From Acidobacteriota bacterium (GTDB taxonomy: Bacteria > Acidobacteriota > Vicinamibacteria > Vicinamibacterales > UBA2999): 38,063 bases of DNA. Below the pieces are notes generated by a model. It was given only the letters and a program-made list of their open reading frames with translations. It was not told the origin of the DNA and searched no databases. How positions within the stretch are numbered: position 1 is the stretch's first letter; every line of letters starts with the position of its first letter. Of this stretch, positions 35,505 through 38,063 are shown piece by piece. The stretch spans positions 1 through 38,063 of the forward strand of contig JACQZV010000175.1 in assembly GCA_016213695.1 (NCBI GenBank), given 5' to 3'. Made by a program: the position numbers and the translations under genes.

Positions 35505-36341
35505 ATGATGAAGCGGCACCAATCAGGTCTCCTCGTGGCCGCGCTCTGCGCCGCGGTGGCGGTCGCCGCCGGTGCGCTGTACGCGGCGCCTCAGGCCGGA
35601 ACGGCCGCTGCGACCGCGGCTGTCGCCAGGCCGACGCCCCGGACGGCCGACGGACATCCCGATCTGTCGGGCATGTGGTACCGGCGCGTGGCCGGACCCC
35701 TCACCCGGCGCGTCGGAAAGTCGATCGTCCTGGCGCCGCGCGGCGGGGAAGGCGCCGCGGCCCGCATTCCCACCTACAACCCCGGTACGCCGAAGTACAA
35801 GCCGCAGTTCCTGGCCACGGTGAAGGAATTGAAGGACGACCAGATCAATGCCGATCCGTCGTTTCACTGCGGCCCGCCGGGATTGCCCCGGATCGGCGCG
35901 CCGCAGCGCATCGTGCAGACGGCCCGCGAGGTCGTGATCCTGTACGACGACCTCAACGGCAACTACTTCCGCGTGATCCCGACCGACGGCCGGAAGCACC
36001 GCACCGGGGTCGAGCCGTCGTCGCTCGGCGACTCGGTCGGCCGCTGGGAGGGCGAGACGCTCGTCATCGAGGCGACGAACCTGCTCGACGACACCTGGCT
36101 CGGCGACAACGGCCTGCTGCACTCGGCCGATGTCAGGGTGACCGAGCGCCTCACGCGACAGGGCGACACGCTGAAGTGGGAGGCGACGGTCGAGGATCCG
36201 GAGTTCCTCGTGGAGCCGTGGAAGGTCACGCCGCGGACGCTGACGCTGATGGCGAATGCGGAGATCGATGAAGCCGCGTTCTGCGAGGATCGCGGGGTCG
36301 CCGATCGCGCCACGAAGGACTACCACGGCAACGTGCGGTAG
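35505..36341 (+). CDS. Uncharacterised secreted 'PDLSGMW' family protein (copy 3)
   Basis: RTADGHPDLSGMWYRRVAGPL...LGDSVGRWEGETLVIEATNLLDDTWLGDNGLLHSADVRVTERLTRQGDTLKWEATVEDPEFLVEPWKV. Confidence 0.82.
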   Translation: MMKRHQSGLLVAALCAAVAVAAGALYAAPQAGTAAATAAVARPTPRTADGHPDLSGMWYRRVAGPLTRRVGKSIVLAPRGGEGAAARIPTYNPGTPKYKPQFLATVKELKDDQINADPSFHCGPPGLPRIGAPQRIVQTAREVVILYDDLNGNYFRVIPTDGRKHRTGVEPSSLGDSVGRWEGETLVIEATNLLDDTWLGDNGLLHSADVRVTERLTRQGDTLKWEATVEDPEFLVEPWKVTPRTLTLMANAEIDEAAFCEDRGVADRATKDYHGNVR

Positions 36342-36381
36342 CTCCTTCGGCGGGTCCGCCGCGCCCTGATTCCCCGCCGCC

Positions 36382-36903
36382 TCAGGGCCCGGTCGTGGTC
36401 GCGCGTCCCTTGAAGACCTCGTCGATCGCGGACTGCGCGCACTTTTCGCCGTCGCCGCTCGACACGCCCATGGCGCCGATCACCTGGCCGTCGAGCACGA
36501 TCGGCAGCGCGCCGGGCTGCGGGAAGTCGTTCATGAACGTCGGCGCCAGGTTCTCGCCGCTTCGCACGACCCGGTTGGTCTCCGAGGTGGGCCGCCGCCA
36601 GCGCAGCGCCGACCGGGCTTTGAGCAGCGCCGTGTCGATCGCGTTGCCCGCCGCGCCCTCCATCGCGTGGGAGTCGATCTGGTTCCCACCCCAGTCGAGA
36701 ACCGTCATCGCGACGATCGTCTTGTTGCGTTCGGCCCATGCCGTGCACGCGTCGACCAGCGCCCGCGCGCCGGCGCTCGAGATCAGCTTGATGTCCCGGG
36801 TCAGCTTGGTCTCGCTGCGGGCCTGGGCCGCGGCGGGGCCGCCGGCCGCGAGCAGCATCACCGGCAGGACGACGACGAGGCGGCGAAAGCGGACGCGCAT
36901 CAT
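36382..36903 (-). CDS. Secreted GlcG/HbpS-family heme-binding-like protein
   Basis: ISSAGARALVDACTAWAERNKTIVAMTVLDWGGNQIDSHAMEGAAGNAIDTALLKARSALRWRRPT...GALPIVLDGQVIGAMGVSSGDGEKCAQSAIDEV. Confidence 0.82.
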   Translation of the reverse strand: MMRVRFRRLVVVLPVMLLAAGGPAAAQARSETKLTRDIKLISSAGARALVDACTAWAERNKTIVAMTVLDWGGNQIDSHAMEGAAGNAIDTALLKARSALRWRRPTSETNRVVRSGENLAPTFMNDFPQPGALPIVLDGQVIGAMGVSSGDGEKCAQSAIDEVFKGRATTTGP

Positions 36904-36918
36904 GAGCACTCCTCTTCT

Positions 36919-38040
36919 CTAACGGGTTCCCGACATCCCCTTGAACGCGAGCTTCTGCAGGCCCATGGTCGTCTGCGCGATGTAGAGGTTGCCCTTCGAG
37001 TCGCTGGCGAGATGGTGACCGCCGCCAATCATCCCGGGCACCTTGATCGCCCCCACGATCTCGAGCGACTTGCGGTCGACGACCACGATATCCGGGCCGT
37101 TGCCGACGTACAGAAACTGCTGATCGGGATCGGCCGAGAAGGCGAGGTCGCGCGCGAACTGCGTGTCGGTCTTCACCAGCTGCTTCACCAACTTGCCCTC
37201 GCGGGAGAACGCCTGGACGCGGCGGTTCTCGCGGTCGGCGACGTAGACCGTGCCGTCCTTCGACACCCTGATGGCGTGCACGATGCTGAAATTCTGCGGA
37301 CCGGGGCCGGGAGGAAAGCTCGACGGCGTGACCACCTCGCAGTGGTCGTCGTCTCTCGGCGTGTTGCCGAACGCGCCCCACATGCGCTTGAACGCGCCGG
37401 TGTCGGGATTGAACACGGCCACGCGATGGTTGCCGTAGCCGTCGGCGACGAACAGCTCGTTGGCCGGCGCGTAGAGCCAGACGTCGGCCGCGCGGTGCAC
37501 GTTCTGCGTGTCGGTGTTCCCCTTGCTCTGGTTGCTGTGGCCGATCTGCAGGACGAACGTGCCCTCCGGGGTGAACTTCAGGATCTGGTCGTCGGCGACG
37601 TGCTTCAGGTAGGCGATGCCGTTGGTCGGGCAGTTGTTGCCGGTGATCCAGACGAAGCCTTTGGCATCGACGTGGATCCCGTGCTCGCGCTGCGGCCACT
37701 CGTAGCCGGCGCCGTCACCGCCCCAGCCGCGGATGAAAGCGCCGGCAGAGTCGAACACCAGCACCGCCGGCGCCCGCATGGCTGCCTCCTCCGGCTTAAC
37801 GAGCGTGCGGGGCCGATGGAGGAGCCAGACGTTGTCGCGCGCGTCGATCGCGAAGCTGGAGGCGTCGCCGATCTTCCATTTGGGCGGCAGCTTCGGCCAG
37901 GCGCGGTCGACCTCGAACACGGGAAGCGCGCGTGCGCCGGATTGCGCGAAGGCGACGCTCCCGCGCAACGATGAAGACAGCCAGGCGCCGGCCAGCACCA
38001 GGCCAAGGACGACGGCAGTACGGGCGGATGCGCGCTTCAC
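36919..38040 (-). CDS. Secreted NHL/PAL-like beta-propeller protein (GTG start)
   Basis: EHGIHVDAKGFVWITG, LFVADGYGNHRVAVFN, SIVHAIRVSKDGTVYVADRENRRVQAFS, GGGHHLASDSKGNLYIAQ; aaggaggt SD upstream of GTG 38040. Confidence 0.85.
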   Translation of the reverse strand: MKRASARTAVVLGLVLAGAWLSSSLRGSVAFAQSGARALPVFEVDRAWPKLPPKWKIGDASSFAIDARDNVWLLHRPRTLVKPEEAAMRAPAVLVFDSAGAFIRGWGGDGAGYEWPQREHGIHVDAKGFVWITGNNCPTNGIAYLKHVADDQILKFTPEGTFVLQIGHSNQSKGNTDTQNVHRAADVWLYAPANELFVADGYGNHRVAVFNPDTGAFKRMWGAFGNTPRDDDHCEVVTPSSFPPGPGPQNFSIVHAIRVSKDGTVYVADRENRRVQAFSREGKLVKQLVKTDTQFARDLAFSADPDQQFLYVGNGPDIVVVDRKSLEIVGAIKVPGMIGGGHHLASDSKGNLYIAQTTMGLQKLAFKGMSGTR

Positions 38041-38063
38041 GGTGACCTCCTTACGAGTGGGCA

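Overview
The window is high-GC bacterial DNA, about 38 kb and densely coding. Gene content resembles Acidobacteriota/Vicinamibacteria-type genomes, but that is inference only. I found no rRNA, tRNA, CRISPR array, phage genes or complete transposon. The left part (1-9.2 kb) groups pterin/flavin-type enzymes: GTP cyclohydrolase II, a stand-alone RibD-type reductase, a divergent 6-pyruvoyl-tetrahydropterin-synthase (PTPS)-like protein and a HAD phosphatase. They sit with a glycosyltransferase, a methyltransferase, a BchC/zinc-ADH-like dehydrogenase, a CDP-alcohol phosphatidyltransferase, a DoxX-like protein and a membrane sulfatase-like enzyme. This could be an uncharacterised pathway to a modified, perhaps glycosylated or lipid-linked, pterin- or pyrimidine-derived compound. 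The rest (9.2-38 kb) is mostly exported proteins: metallo-beta-lactamase (MBL) fold proteins, NHL/PAL-like beta-propellers, c-type heme/propeller fusions, three DUF6152-like proteins each followed by a member of a 'PDLTGxW' family, a heme-c plus PHM-like copper monooxygenase, Tat-type flavoprotein and VOC proteins, a formyl-CoA-transferase-like gene, an M28-like protein and a TSP3/PKD repeat protein. The most notable observation is that both halves of a peptidylglycine alpha-amidating-type chemistry occur in one neighbourhood. The PHM-like protein keeps its predicted copper ligands, and two PAL-like proteins keep their predicted active-site residues. A tandem PAL-like paralog has lost its active-site residues. 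All family calls are from reading the translated sequence; no database search was run.
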